Below, in pieces: positions 1-8,489 of a stretch of DNA of 64,000 bases. The translations under genes were made by a program, and so were the position numbers. Source of the stretch: Sphingomonas sp. KRR8 (GTDB lineage: Bacteria > Pseudomonadota > Alphaproteobacteria > Sphingomonadales > Sphingomonadaceae); assembly GCF_023559245.1 (NCBI RefSeq), contig NZ_CP097462.1, positions 1 to 64,000 of the forward strand. The letters are read 5' to 3'. The notes beneath the pieces are model-generated. The model was not told the origin of the DNA. It saw only the letters and a program-made list of their open reading frames with translations, and searched no databases. Numbering within the stretch: position 1 is the stretch's first letter; each line of letters begins with the position of its first letter.

Positions 1-2851
1 CCATGGTCGTCAGCAGCCCGATCTGCAGGTAGACGTCGTTTCCAGCCCGCGCAGGGTTACTGCGATGATCCCCCGCCTCGCGCCGACCAGCCCCAGCGGA
101 ATGACCAGCAGCACCGCGACCGGTATCGACCAGCTCTCGTACAGCGCCGCCAGGCACAGAAAGACGACCAGCAGCGACAGTCCGTACAGCAGCGGCGCCT
201 GTCCCGACGACAGCCGCTCCTGATAGGAAGCGCCGGCCCAGGCCACGCTGGTGCCCGGTATCTGAGCCGCCAGCTGCGCCATCCGGTCCATCGCCTCGCC
301 CGAGCTGACGCCGGGCGCGGCCTGGCCCTGGAACTCGGCGGCGGGCACTCCCTGGAAGCGCGACAGGCTCGAAGGGCCGGTGTCCCACGAGGTTGCAGCG
401 AAAGCGGAGAAGGGCGACATCTGCCCGCCTGACCCTCGGACATACCATTGGCTGAGGTCCGACGGGTCCTTGCGATAGGGTGCGTCGCCCTGGACGTAGA
501 CCCGCTTGACCCGGCCCTTGTCGATGAAGTCATTAACGTACCGCCCGCCCCAGGCCGTCGCCAGCGTGCTGTTGACGTCCCCCTGGTTGAGCCCGAGTGC
601 GGTCAGCTTCTGCTGGTCGACGTTGATGTCCAGCTGGGCAACTTCGGGCAGGTCGGACAGGCGCACGCCCGTCAGTTTCGGGTCGGCGTTGGCGGCGGCG
701 AGGAGCTGGTCGCGCGCGTCCGCAAAGGCGTCGCGGCTCATCCCGCTCGAATTCTGCAGCTCCATGGTGAAGCCGCTCGACTGGCCAAGTCCGCGGATGG
801 CGCCGGGCACCAGCGCGAACACCTGGGCATCGCGAAATCCGCGGAAAGCGCCCGACGCGCGCGCGACGATCGCGTCCGCGCCATTCTCCTTGCCCTTGCG
901 CTCATCCCAGGGCGCCAGGTTGATATAGCCCTGGCCGGTATTCTGGCCGGTCGCGCCACCGCCGCCACCGCCGCCCGCGACCGTAAAGACGGTCGCGAGG
1001 TTCTTGCCCTCATATTTGTTGAGATAATCCTCAATGCCCTTCTGCACTTCCAGCGTCCGCTGCTGGGTCGCGCCGGCGGGCAGGCGGAACTGGATGCTCG
1101 CCGCACCCTGGTCCTCGGTCGGGAGGAAGCTCGACGGAAGCCGAAGAACAGCACCACCAGCACCACGCAAACGATCCCATAGACTCCCAACGCGAGCCAC
1201 CGCCGCGCGCGATCACCGCCTTCACCGCCCCTTCGTAGCGGTCGACCCCCCGGCTGAAGGTGCGGTTGAACCAGTCCTGGAAGCGGTGGGTCAGCGCCAT
1301 GAACCGGTTGGCGTCGTGCCGCTCGGCGGCTTCCTCTTCCGGCTTCTTGCGTGCCTTGAGAAGGGTGGAGGTGATGGCCGGCGACAGGATCAGCGCCACC
1401 AGCACCGACAGCACCATGCAGCTGATGATGGTCAGGGAGAATTGCTTGTAGATGACCCCCGTAGAACCGCCGAAGAAAGCCATCGGCAGGAACACCGCCG
1501 ACAGCACCACCGCGATCGCTACCAGCGCTACCTGGATCTCCTTCATCGATTCGATGGTCGCATCCTTGGGGCTCATCCCCGGATTCTCTTCCATCAGGCG
1601 TTCGACATTCTCGACCACCACGATGGCGTCATCGACCAGCAGTCCGATCGCCAGCACCAGTCCGAACAGGGTCAGCGTGTTGATGCTGAAACCAGCCAGG
1701 TAGAAAATCGCAAAGGTGCCCAGCAGCACCACCGGCACCGCGATCGCGGGAACCAGCGTCGCCCGCCAGCTCTGCAGGAACACGAACATGACGATCACGA
1801 CCAGCACGACCGCCTCGAGCAGCGTCTTCACCACCTCGTCGACCGACAGCTTGATGAAGGCCGTCGTGTCGTTGGCGTAGGTATGCTTCAGATTGCTGGG
1901 GAAACCGGTCGCCAGCTGGGTCATCCGCGCCTTTACCAGGTCGGCGGTCTTGAGCGCGTCGGCGCCCGGCGCCAGGCTCACCGCCATGCCCGCGCCGGGA
2001 TGGCCGTTGACGTGGATCACCGCATTGTAGTTCTCGGCACCAAGCTCCACCCGCGCGACATCGGCGATCCGCACGGTCGCACCCGACGGCTGGGTCTTGA
2101 GGATGATGTTCTCGAACTGCTCCGGGGTCTGCAGACGGGACTGGGCGGTGACCGTGGCGTTGAGCAGCTGCGACCCGGCGGTGGGAAGGCTGCCCACCTC
2201 CCCGGCCGCCACCTCGGTGTTCTGGTTCTGGATGGCGGCGATCACGTCCTGCGGCATCAGCGACACCGCCGCCAGGCGCGCCGGATTGAGCCAGATGCGC
2301 ATGGCGCGGGGGCTTCCGAACACGTTGACGTCGCCCACACCCGGAATGCGCGAAAGCGGGTCCTGAATGTTGGACGTCAAATAGTCGGACACGTCGATGT
2401 TGGTCAGCCGGTTGGTCGGATCGTAGACCGCGACAATCAACAAAAAGTCGGCGTTCGATTTGGTGACCCGGATGCCCTGCTGCTGGACCTGCTGGGGCAG
2501 TCGGCTGACCGCCTGCTGGACCTGGTTCTGGACCTGCACCTGCGCAGTGTCGGGATTGGTCCCCTTGGCAAAAGTGGCCGAGATGCTGACCGACCCGCGC
2601 GAGCTTGAGGTGGAAGAGAAATACAGCAGCCCATCGAGGCCGGTCAGCTGCTGCTCGATAATCTGGGTGACGCTGTTCTCGACCGTCTGGGCGTTGGCGC
2701 CAGGGTAGGTCGCGCGGATGTTGACCTGGGGCGGGGCGACGTCCGGATATTGCGCGACCGGCAGAAGGGTAATGCAGCCGATGCCGGCCAGCATGACGAT
2801 GATCGCCAGCACCCAGGCGAAGATCGGCCGGTTGATGAACAGCCTGGACAT
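1..2851 (-). pseudogene. RND efflux pump inner-membrane subunit (AcrB/MexF type), frameshifted and cut by the left edge
   Basis: Proton-driven inner-membrane pump of a tripartite efflux system. The N-terminal part (2851 down to about 1200) is a normal HAE1-family start (MSRLFINRPIFAWVLAI) with the proton-relay pair in LVDDAIVVVENVERLM and the FFGGSTGVIYKQFSLT segment. The frame then breaks. Between about 1205 and 1190 it moves to the frame reading LALGVYGIVCVVLVVLFF, and at about 1146-1141 it moves again to the frame reading RLPSSFLPTEDQGAA. A third break lies at 39-41, where a run of three T where four are expected turns GLENDVYLQIGLL into a premature stop. All three breaks fit a single missing base. 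The residues on both sides of each break are well conserved, so either the gene decayed very recently or the sequence has base-call errors. It starts 3 nt after the adaptor stop, so the two form an operon. Substrate unknown. Confidence 0.85.
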
Positions 2852-2854
2852 GCC

Positions 2855-4147
2855 CTAGCGGCCGCCCCCCGCGCCGCCACGCCCGCCGGCAGCGCCGCCG
2901 CCACCCTGACCAGGCGGGCGCGGTGCAATCTTCTGGGGCGTGCTTGCCGCCACCGGTTTCAGCGGCGCGCCTTCGCGCAGGTTGGCGAGCCCTTGCGTGA
3001 TGATCCGGTCGCCGGGGTTCAGTCCGCCGGTCACCACCCAGCTGCTCGCGTAGGTCCGCTCGGCCTTGACGCTCCGCCGCACGGCCTTGTTGCCGGGTCC
3101 GACGATAAAGACGAACGCCTCGCCGCCAAGCTCGCGCTGAAGCGCCTGCTGCGGCACCAGGATGGCGTTCGGGGTCACCGCCTGAATGAAGCTGGCCTGG
3201 ACGAACATGCCCGGCAACAGCGTGCCCTGCGGATTGGGGAAACGCGCCCGTAAGGTCACCGTGCCGGTCGCTTCGTTGACCATCATTTCGCTGAACTGGA
3301 CGGTGCCGGTGTAGCCATAGTCGCTGCCGTCCTCGAGCTTCAGGCGCACTTGCGTGCTGCCGGGGGTCGCGCCGCCGGTCGCAAGCGCGCGCTTCAAGGT
3401 GGTCAGCGCCGCGCTCGATTGCTGGATATCGACATAGATGGGGTCGACCTTCTGGATCACCGCCAGCGGATCGGCCTGGCTGTTGCTGACCAGCGCACCT
3501 TGCGTGAACAGACTGCGTCCGATCCTGCCGCTGATCGGCGCCCGGATGGTGGTGAAGTTGAGGTTGATCCGCGCCGTCTGGAGCGCGGCCTGGTTCTGCC
3601 GGACCTGCGCCGCCGCTTGCCGCGCCTGCGCCGCCGCGTCGGTATAATCCTGCTGGCTGACTGCCTCGATCTGCGCCAGCGGTTTGTACCGCGCCGCGCG
3701 CGCCCGGGCCGCGTCGGCCGCCGCCTCGGCGTTGGCGACATTGGCCTGCTGCTGATTGGCCGCAGCCCGGTAAAGCCGCGCGTCGATCTGGTAGAGCGGC
3801 TGTCCCTGCCGGACGAAACTGCCTTCGGTGAACAACCGGCGCTGCACCAGCCCGGTCACCTGCGGCCGCACTTCCGACGTCTCGAACGCGACCGTGCGCC
3901 CGCCAAGCTCGTTCACGACCGGCACATTCTCGGCCTGGACGACCACAAAACCAACTTCCTTCGGCCCGCCGCCCGGCCCGCCAGGACCGCCGCGCCCACC
4001 CGCGCCACCGGCCTGCCGGGACGCATTGCCGCAGCCAGCCAGCGCCGCGCTAAACATCAGCAAGCACGCCAGCGCTGCCGTTGGGGTCGGGTGGCCCGCC
4101 ACCTTGACCGAAAGCCGCAGCGGCCGTGCCGTCATTCGTTCATTCAT
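2855..4147 (-). CDS. RND efflux periplasmic adaptor lipoprotein (AcrA/MexE-like)
   Basis: Membrane-fusion subunit that links the inner-membrane pump to an outer-membrane channel. The N-terminus carries a lipoprotein signal with lipobox ALAGC (Cys39 from the first Met; Met5 is an alternative start). A Gly/Pro-rich linker follows, then the biotinyl-lipoyl half-motifs around TSEVRPQVTGLVQRRLFTEGSFVRQGQPLYQID and FTTIRAPISGRIGRSLFTQGALV. These flank an Ala/Gln-rich alpha-hairpin (about residues 125-185). Beta-barrel and membrane-proximal domains make up the rest (LLPGMFVQASF, VLVPQQALQRE). The tail is Gly-rich (GQGGGGAAGGRGGAGGGR). At 430 residues it has the usual family length. It lies 3 nt upstream of the pump gene. 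No outer-membrane factor or regulator is visible in the window, so the substrate cannot be inferred. Confidence 0.92.
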   Translation of the reverse strand: MNERMTARPLRLSVKVAGHPTPTAALACLLMFSAALAGCGNASRQAGGAGGRGGPGGPGGGPKEVGFVVVQAENVPVVNELGGRTVAFETSEVRPQVTGLVQRRLFTEGSFVRQGQPLYQIDARLYRAAANQQQANVANAEAAADAARARAARYKPLAQIEAVSQQDYTDAAAQARQAAAQVRQNQAALQTARINLNFTTIRAPISGRIGRSLFTQGALVSNSQADPLAVIQKVDPIYVDIQQSSAALTTLKRALATGGATPGSTQVRLKLEDGSDYGYTGTVQFSEMMVNEATGTVTLRARFPNPQGTLLPGMFVQASFIQAVTPNAILVPQQALQRELGGEAFVFIVGPGNKAVRRSVKAERTYASSWVVTGGLNPGDRIITQGLANLREGAPLKPVAASTPQKIAPRPPGQGGGGAAGGRGGAGGGR

Positions 4148-4195
4148 GGAGAAGATCGTACCGGAAGGGGAGGGGGCACTTGGGCGTCAGCCCCT

Positions 4196-4223
4196 CGTCC
4201 GCCAACCTGCGGATCGGCGGACG
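4196..4223. repeat. Inverted repeat between the adaptor gene and the SLC45-like transporter
   Basis: 8-bp perfect arms (4196-4203 and 4216-4223) around a 12-nt loop, inside the 181-bp gap between the upstream end of the efflux operon and the 3' end of the transporter at 4329. No T-run follows on either strand, so it is at best a weak transcription-end hairpin for the transporter. No clear promoter for the efflux operon was recognised in the gap. Confidence 0.4.
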
Positions 4224-4328
4224 GGCGGCGACGCTCGACGAAGGGCTACGCAGTCGAGCGCCCCGCTTCAAGTTCGCTTGCGCGACAAAGTTCCACAGGT
4301 GGACCTTGGTCCAGCCATGAACCTTTTG

Positions 4329-5849
4329 TCACACGGCGGGCGCATTCTCCCGCACCCTCAGCGTCGCCAAGGCAGCCAGCACCAGCGTCCCGGCCGCGAA
4401 CGCCATGGTCCAAATCGGCTGCCCGGGGAAGAACGCCTTCATGATCGAACCCATTACCGTCGCCACCAGCAGCTGCGGCACCACCACGAACACGTTGAAC
4501 AGCCCCATGTAGATGCCAAGCTTCCGCTGCGGCAGGCTGGAGGCGAGGATCGCATAGGGCATGGCGAGCAATGACGCCCATGCTATGCCGATCCCTATCT
4601 GGGCGAAAATAAGCTGGTTCGGCGTTCTCAGGATGAAAAGGCTGGCAAACCCCGCTGCGCCGCAAAGCAGCCCGAAGACGTGAGTCCGCACCTTTCCAAT
4701 TTTGCGCGACAGAAATGGTAAAAGGGTCAGAGCCGCGACAGCAGCGATGCCATTATAAACCGCCGAAAGAACGCCGACCCAGTTTCCCGCATCCTGGAAG
4801 GCCTTGCTGTTGCTGTCCGTCGTGTCGAAGAAATATTGGGCGACCACCGGTGTCGTGAATGTCCACATGATAAACAGCGCCGACCAGGTGAAGAACTGCA
4901 CCAGTGCCAGCTTCTTCATGACCGGAGGCATGCCGGAAAAGTCACCAACGATGCTGGCGAGCATCCCTGCACTGCGGCCCTGTCGGACCAGGCCGATCGC
5001 CAAAGCGCTGAGCATGCCATAACCGGCCAGAAGAGCGCCCAGGAGGTAGACTTCTTTTTGTAGCGCAAATTCACGGGTGCCGAAGATCACCACTGCTCCT
5101 GCCGCAATCCAGCCCAAACACCAGCCGAAGCTGCGGCTCGCAAGGAGGCGCACCGTGTCCTCGCCGCCCTCGTGTCCAACCGGCTCGCCGAACTCTCGCA
5201 GTTCGTCGGGCGAATATTCCCGCGTGCTCAACACGGTCCAGATCACCGCCACCAGTAGTGCTGCACCGCCTGTCCAAAAGCTCCACTGCACCGTCGGCGG
5301 CACTCCGCCTCCGGGCGCCTCGTTCGCGACGCCCAGGTGCTCGAGCAGGTAGGGAAAGATTGACCCCGCCACTGCCCCGGCCCCGATGAAGGCGGTCTGC
5401 ACGGCATAGCCGGCAGTATGCTGATCCTTTCTGAGTACGTCGCCAACGAACGCCCGGAAGGGCTCCATCGAGATGTTGAGGCTCGCATCCAACGTCCACA
5501 ACAGCAGGCCAGCCATCAGCAGAATATGGCTGAAGGGCATCAGGACAAGGCTCAGTGCGGCGAGCAAGGCACCTCCCACGAAATAGGGTCGACGCCGCCC
5601 GAACCTGCCCAGCCAAGTGCGGTCGGAAAGGAAACCAATGATCGGCTGAACCAGCAGGCCGGTCAGCGGCGCCGCGACCCACAAGGCCGGCAATTCCTCG
5701 ACCTTCGCGCCCAGCGACTGGAAAACCCGGCTCATATTCGCGTTCTGCAGCGCGAAGCCGATCTGGATGCCGAAAAAGCCGAACGACAAGTTCCACAGCC
5801 CCGCCCAGTTCAGCCGCGGCTTCTCCGTCATACCCGTCATCTGATCCAC
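4329..5849 (-). CDS. MFS disaccharide transporter, SLC45/sucrose-maltose type
   Basis: Probable cytoplasmic-membrane symporter for maltose or a related alpha-glucoside. The 506-residue protein shows twelve hydrophobic segments. Its N-terminus, NLSFGFFGIQIGFALQNANMSRVFQSLGA, and the loop DRTWLGRFGRRRPYFVGG are typical of the GPH/SLC45 branch, to which the Caulobacter maltose transporter also belongs (family knowledge). The GTG start at 5849 is preferred because GGAGG stands 9 nt upstream; in-frame ATGs at 5840 and 5831 are too far from it. It is divergent from the FHS transporter at 6007, and the gap between them holds a candidate LacI operator. This fits import of the sugar delivered by the TonB-dependent receptor at 8490. 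Sucrose rather than maltose cannot be excluded. Confidence 0.88.
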   Translation of the reverse strand: MDQMTGMTEKPRLNWAGLWNLSFGFFGIQIGFALQNANMSRVFQSLGAKVEELPALWVAAPLTGLLVQPIIGFLSDRTWLGRFGRRRPYFVGGALLAALSLVLMPFSHILLMAGLLLWTLDASLNISMEPFRAFVGDVLRKDQHTAGYAVQTAFIGAGAVAGSIFPYLLEHLGVANEAPGGGVPPTVQWSFWTGGAALLVAVIWTVLSTREYSPDELREFGEPVGHEGGEDTVRLLASRSFGWCLGWIAAGAVVIFGTREFALQKEVYLLGALLAGYGMLSALAIGLVRQGRSAGMLASIVGDFSGMPPVMKKLALVQFFTWSALFIMWTFTTPVVAQYFFDTTDSNSKAFQDAGNWVGVLSAVYNGIAAVAALTLLPFLSRKIGKVRTHVFGLLCGAAGFASLFILRTPNQLIFAQIGIGIAWASLLAMPYAILASSLPQRKLGIYMGLFNVFVVVPQLLVATVMGSIMKAFFPGQPIWTMAFAAGTLVLAALATLRVRENAPAV

Positions 5850-5938
5850 CGACGCTTTCCTCCCGCCATTCTTCTGTCATACGCTGGCCAAGAAGCGCGC
5901 CACTGCCAAGGGCGCAGGTGAGTTGTGCATTGCAGCAG

Positions 5939-5950
5939 CATAGGTATTCA
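5939..5950 (-). promoter_or_regulatory. Candidate LacI-family operator in the divergent transporter promoter region
   Basis: Read on the minus strand this is TGAATACCTATG. It matches TGAATACGTATG at 8346-8357 in 11 of 12 positions. It lies between the divergent starts of the SLC45-like (5849) and FHS (6007) transporters. Its recurrence near the repressor and receptor promoters suggests a binding site of the LacI protein encoded at 7299-8324. Inference from motif sharing only. Confidence 0.5.
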
Positions 5951-6006
5951 CAGGTGACAGGAAGCGGGCGAAACGCCTAGCGTCCGGCAGGAGAGGGGAA
6001 TTCAAT

Positions 6007-7302
6007 ATGGCCGTGGCTCACGTATCGCCGATTGGGGCGGGGGAAGATTCAGCGTCCGCGAGCGGCCACACCGACGCGCCGGAACTGCGCTATTTCGTCT
6101 TTGCGCTTTTCTTCATCTTCGGCGGCATCACCAGCCTCAACGATGTCATCATCCCCAAGCTGAAGGAGCTGTTCACGCTGAGCTTCTTCGAAGCCAGCCT
6201 GGTCCAGTTCTGCTTCTTCATTGCTTACGCGGTCGTCGGCATTCCCGGCGCTCGCCTGGTCAAGCGGATCGGCTACATGCGCGGTGCACTCGCCGGGCTC
6301 GTGACCATGCTGGTCGGCTGCCTTCTGTTCATTCCGGCCAGCCGCTCAGCGCTGTTCCCCCTTTTCCTGTTCGCTTACTTCATCCTCGCCGCAGGCGTGG
6401 TGCTGGTGCAGATCGTCGCCAACCCGCTGATCAGCCTGCTTGGACCGGCGCGAACGACCAGCAGCCGGCTTACCTTTGCCCAGGCGTTCAACTCGCTTGG
6501 CACCACCATTTTCCCTTATTTCGGCTCGATCCTGATCCTGGGCGGCCTGGCGAGCCTCAGCGCCAAGGAACTGTCGGGCCCGGCGCTCGACGCCTATCGG
6601 ACCAACGAAACGCAGGCGATCGTCAGCGGCTATCTCGGCCTCGCCGTCGCGCTCGCGGTGGTGGCCGGCGCCGTCTGGCTGTTCCGCAATCACCTAAAGG
6701 GTGAACGGCACGAGCCGAGCAGCCTTGCTGACGGCCTGGCTCTTCTGAAGGGCACCCGCTTCGGTTGGGGTGCGGCCTGCATCTTCCTCTACGTTGGTGC
6801 CGAAGTCGCCATCGGCAGCTTCATCGTCAGCTATCTCAAGCAGCCTAGCGTCCTCAGCCTGACGGACCTCTCGGCCGGCAAGCTCATCCCGCTTTATTGG
6901 GGCGGCGCGCTTATAGGCCGCTTCATCGGCTCCGCCGTGCTGCGCGTGGTCAGCCCGGGCAAGGTGCTAACCTTCAATACCATCGGCGCCATTACCCTCA
7001 TTCTGATCAGCGCCAACACGAGCGGCAATGTCGCGGCCTACACCCTGCTTGCTATTGGCCTCATGAACTCGATCATGTTCCCGACAATCTTTAGCCTTGC
7101 CTGCGAAGAGCTCGGGCCCAAGGCAGCGGACGGGTCGGGCATCATCAACGTCGCCATTGCCGGCGGGGCGATCATTCCCGCCATCTACGGCGCCATGGCC
7201 GATAGGATCGGTCTCGCCGCCGCGCTGACCTTGCCGGCCCTCTGCTACCTCGTCATCGCTGGCTTCGGCATGTGGTGCGCCCGGCACCGCGCAGCCTTCT
7301 AA
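6007..7302 (+). CDS. FHS-family MFS hexose transporter (glucose/galactose or fucose permease type)
   Basis: Cytoplasmic-membrane sugar/proton symporter of 431 residues with about twelve hydrophobic helices. The FHS family is recognised from FALFFIFGGITSLNDVIIPKLKELFTLSFFEASLVQFCFFIAYAVVGIPGARLVKRIGY and from the conserved QIVANPLISLLGP and RLTFAQAFNSLGTTIFPYFGSILIL blocks. GAGAGGGGAA just upstream serves as the ribosome site. Free glucose made by the periplasmic amylases encoded downstream is the likely cargo, and the cytoplasmic glucokinase at 24724 would phosphorylate it. Transcribed divergently from the SLC45-like transporter; its 3' end overlaps the convergent LacI gene by 4 nt. Galactose or fucose remain alternative substrates. 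Confidence 0.9.
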   Translation: MAVAHVSPIGAGEDSASASGHTDAPELRYFVFALFFIFGGITSLNDVIIPKLKELFTLSFFEASLVQFCFFIAYAVVGIPGARLVKRIGYMRGALAGLVTMLVGCLLFIPASRSALFPLFLFAYFILAAGVVLVQIVANPLISLLGPARTTSSRLTFAQAFNSLGTTIFPYFGSILILGGLASLSAKELSGPALDAYRTNETQAIVSGYLGLAVALAVVAGAVWLFRNHLKGERHEPSSLADGLALLKGTRFGWGAACIFLYVGAEVAIGSFIVSYLKQPSVLSLTDLSAGKLIPLYWGGALIGRFIGSAVLRVVSPGKVLTFNTIGAITLILISANTSGNVAAYTLLAIGLMNSIMFPTIFSLACEELGPKAADGSGIINVAIAGGAIIPAIYGAMADRIGLAAALTLPALCYLVIAGFGMWCARHRAAF

Positions 7303-8324
7303 GGCAGGCTGCTGCCCCGTACCTTGAGGGTGCCGGGCAGCAGCTGGCTGGTAATTCCGCGCTCATCGATGCTGGCGATCAGTCCTTCGACCAGCGCCTT
7401 GCCGGCCGCGCGTGCGTCCTGGGCGACGGTGGTCAGCGGCGGGTTGGCATAGCCCGCCGCCGCCAGATCGTCGAAGCCCACCACCGACACATCGCGCGGA
7501 ACCACCACTCCCTGTTCCTGAAGCGCGTGCATCGCCCCGATCGCCGCCAGATCGGATGAGGCAAACAGCCCGTCGGGCAGGGCGCCACGCCGCTGCAGCT
7601 CGGCCATCGCCGACCGGCCTTCCGCCTCGCTCGGCCCGGCCGGAACGCATAGCTGTTCGTCCACCGGCAATCCGGCGTCCTGGTGCGCCCGGACGTAACC
7701 GCGGTGCCGCTCCAGGAACTCCGGATAGGCCTCGGTCGCCGTGCCGATGAATGCGATCCGGCGCCGGCCAGCCTTGATCAGGTGCCGCGTCGCGTCAAAT
7801 CCACCCTGCTCATTGTCACAGCCAACCACCGCGCCGAACTCCGCCGCACGCGGATTGCCCCAGCAGATGAAGTGCGTCCCGTGCCGCACCAGCTGCTCCA
7901 GCCGCGGGCGGTGCAGCGTATAGTCGCCATAGCCCAGCAGGATCAGCCCGTCGGCCTTGCGGCTGTCCTCATAATCGACGTGCCAGTCGTCGGACAGCTG
8001 CTGGAAGCTGATCAGCAGGTCATAGCCGTGCGCGGCGCAGGCCCGCACCATCGATCCCAGCATCGACAGGTAGAAGGGATTGATCAGCGTCTCGTCGGGC
8101 GTGGGGTCCTCGAAGAACAGCGCCGCCAGAGTCCGCGCCTGCTGCCGCCGCAGGCCGGAGGCATTCTTGTCGACCTTGTAGTTGAGCTTTTCGGCGGCGG
8201 CGAAGACTCGGGCGCGGGTCTCGGCGCTGACAGCCGGATTTCCGGACAAGGCGCGCGACACGGTTGGCTGGGAAACACCCGCCAAAGCCGCGATATCGAA
8301 TGAAGTTGGCCGCCGCTGTGACAT
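7299..8324 (-). CDS. LacI-family transcriptional regulator of the starch/maltose locus
   Basis: 341-residue sugar-responsive repressor. The N-terminal helix-turn-helix reads SFDIAALAGVSQPTVSRALSGNPAVSAETRARV (residues about 8-40), followed by the hinge helix (NKNASGLRRQQARTLA region) and a periplasmic-binding-protein-like effector domain with the family signatures DGLILLGYG, ATRHLIKAGRRRIAFIGT, GLFASSDLAAIGAMHALQEQG and VSVVGFDDL. Full length. It lies between the transporter genes and the divergent TonB-dependent receptor, and a palindromic ATACGTAT core stands about 22 bp upstream of its start, so autoregulation and control of the receptor are likely. The inducer is probably maltose, glucose or a derivative (inference from neighbours). 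Confidence 0.92.
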   Translation of the reverse strand: MSQRRPTSFDIAALAGVSQPTVSRALSGNPAVSAETRARVFAAAEKLNYKVDKNASGLRRQQARTLAALFFEDPTPDETLINPFYLSMLGSMVRACAAHGYDLLISFQQLSDDWHVDYEDSRKADGLILLGYGDYTLHRPRLEQLVRHGTHFICWGNPRAAEFGAVVGCDNEQGGFDATRHLIKAGRRRIAFIGTATEAYPEFLERHRGYVRAHQDAGLPVDEQLCVPAGPSEAEGRSAMAELQRRGALPDGLFASSDLAAIGAMHALQEQGVVVPRDVSVVGFDDLAAAGYANPPLTTVAQDARAAGKALVEGLIASIDERGITSQLLPGTLKVRGSSLP

Positions 8325-8345
8325 CCAAGCCGCACTGTAGCCGCT

Positions 8346-8357
8346 TGAATACGTATG
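8346..8357 (+). promoter_or_regulatory. Candidate LacI-family operator between lacI-like gene and TonB-dependent receptor
   Basis: TGAATACGTATG with a perfect 8-bp palindromic core ATACGTAT at 8349-8356, the central CG typical of LacI-family sites. It lies in the 165-bp divergent region between the repressor start (8324) and the receptor start (8490). A near-identical copy occurs at 5939-5950. The operator role is inferred. Confidence 0.55.
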
Positions 8358-8489
8358 TATAGCGCGGCCGCTCCGTTTCGCTCCTGAATATGGCTGGTAA
8401 GTTACGGTTGGAGGCTGACCATCGGTCTGCCCTGGAGGAACTTACCGGCCGCAATCCTGCATGAGCGCGCCGTCTGGAGGGGAAGAAAC

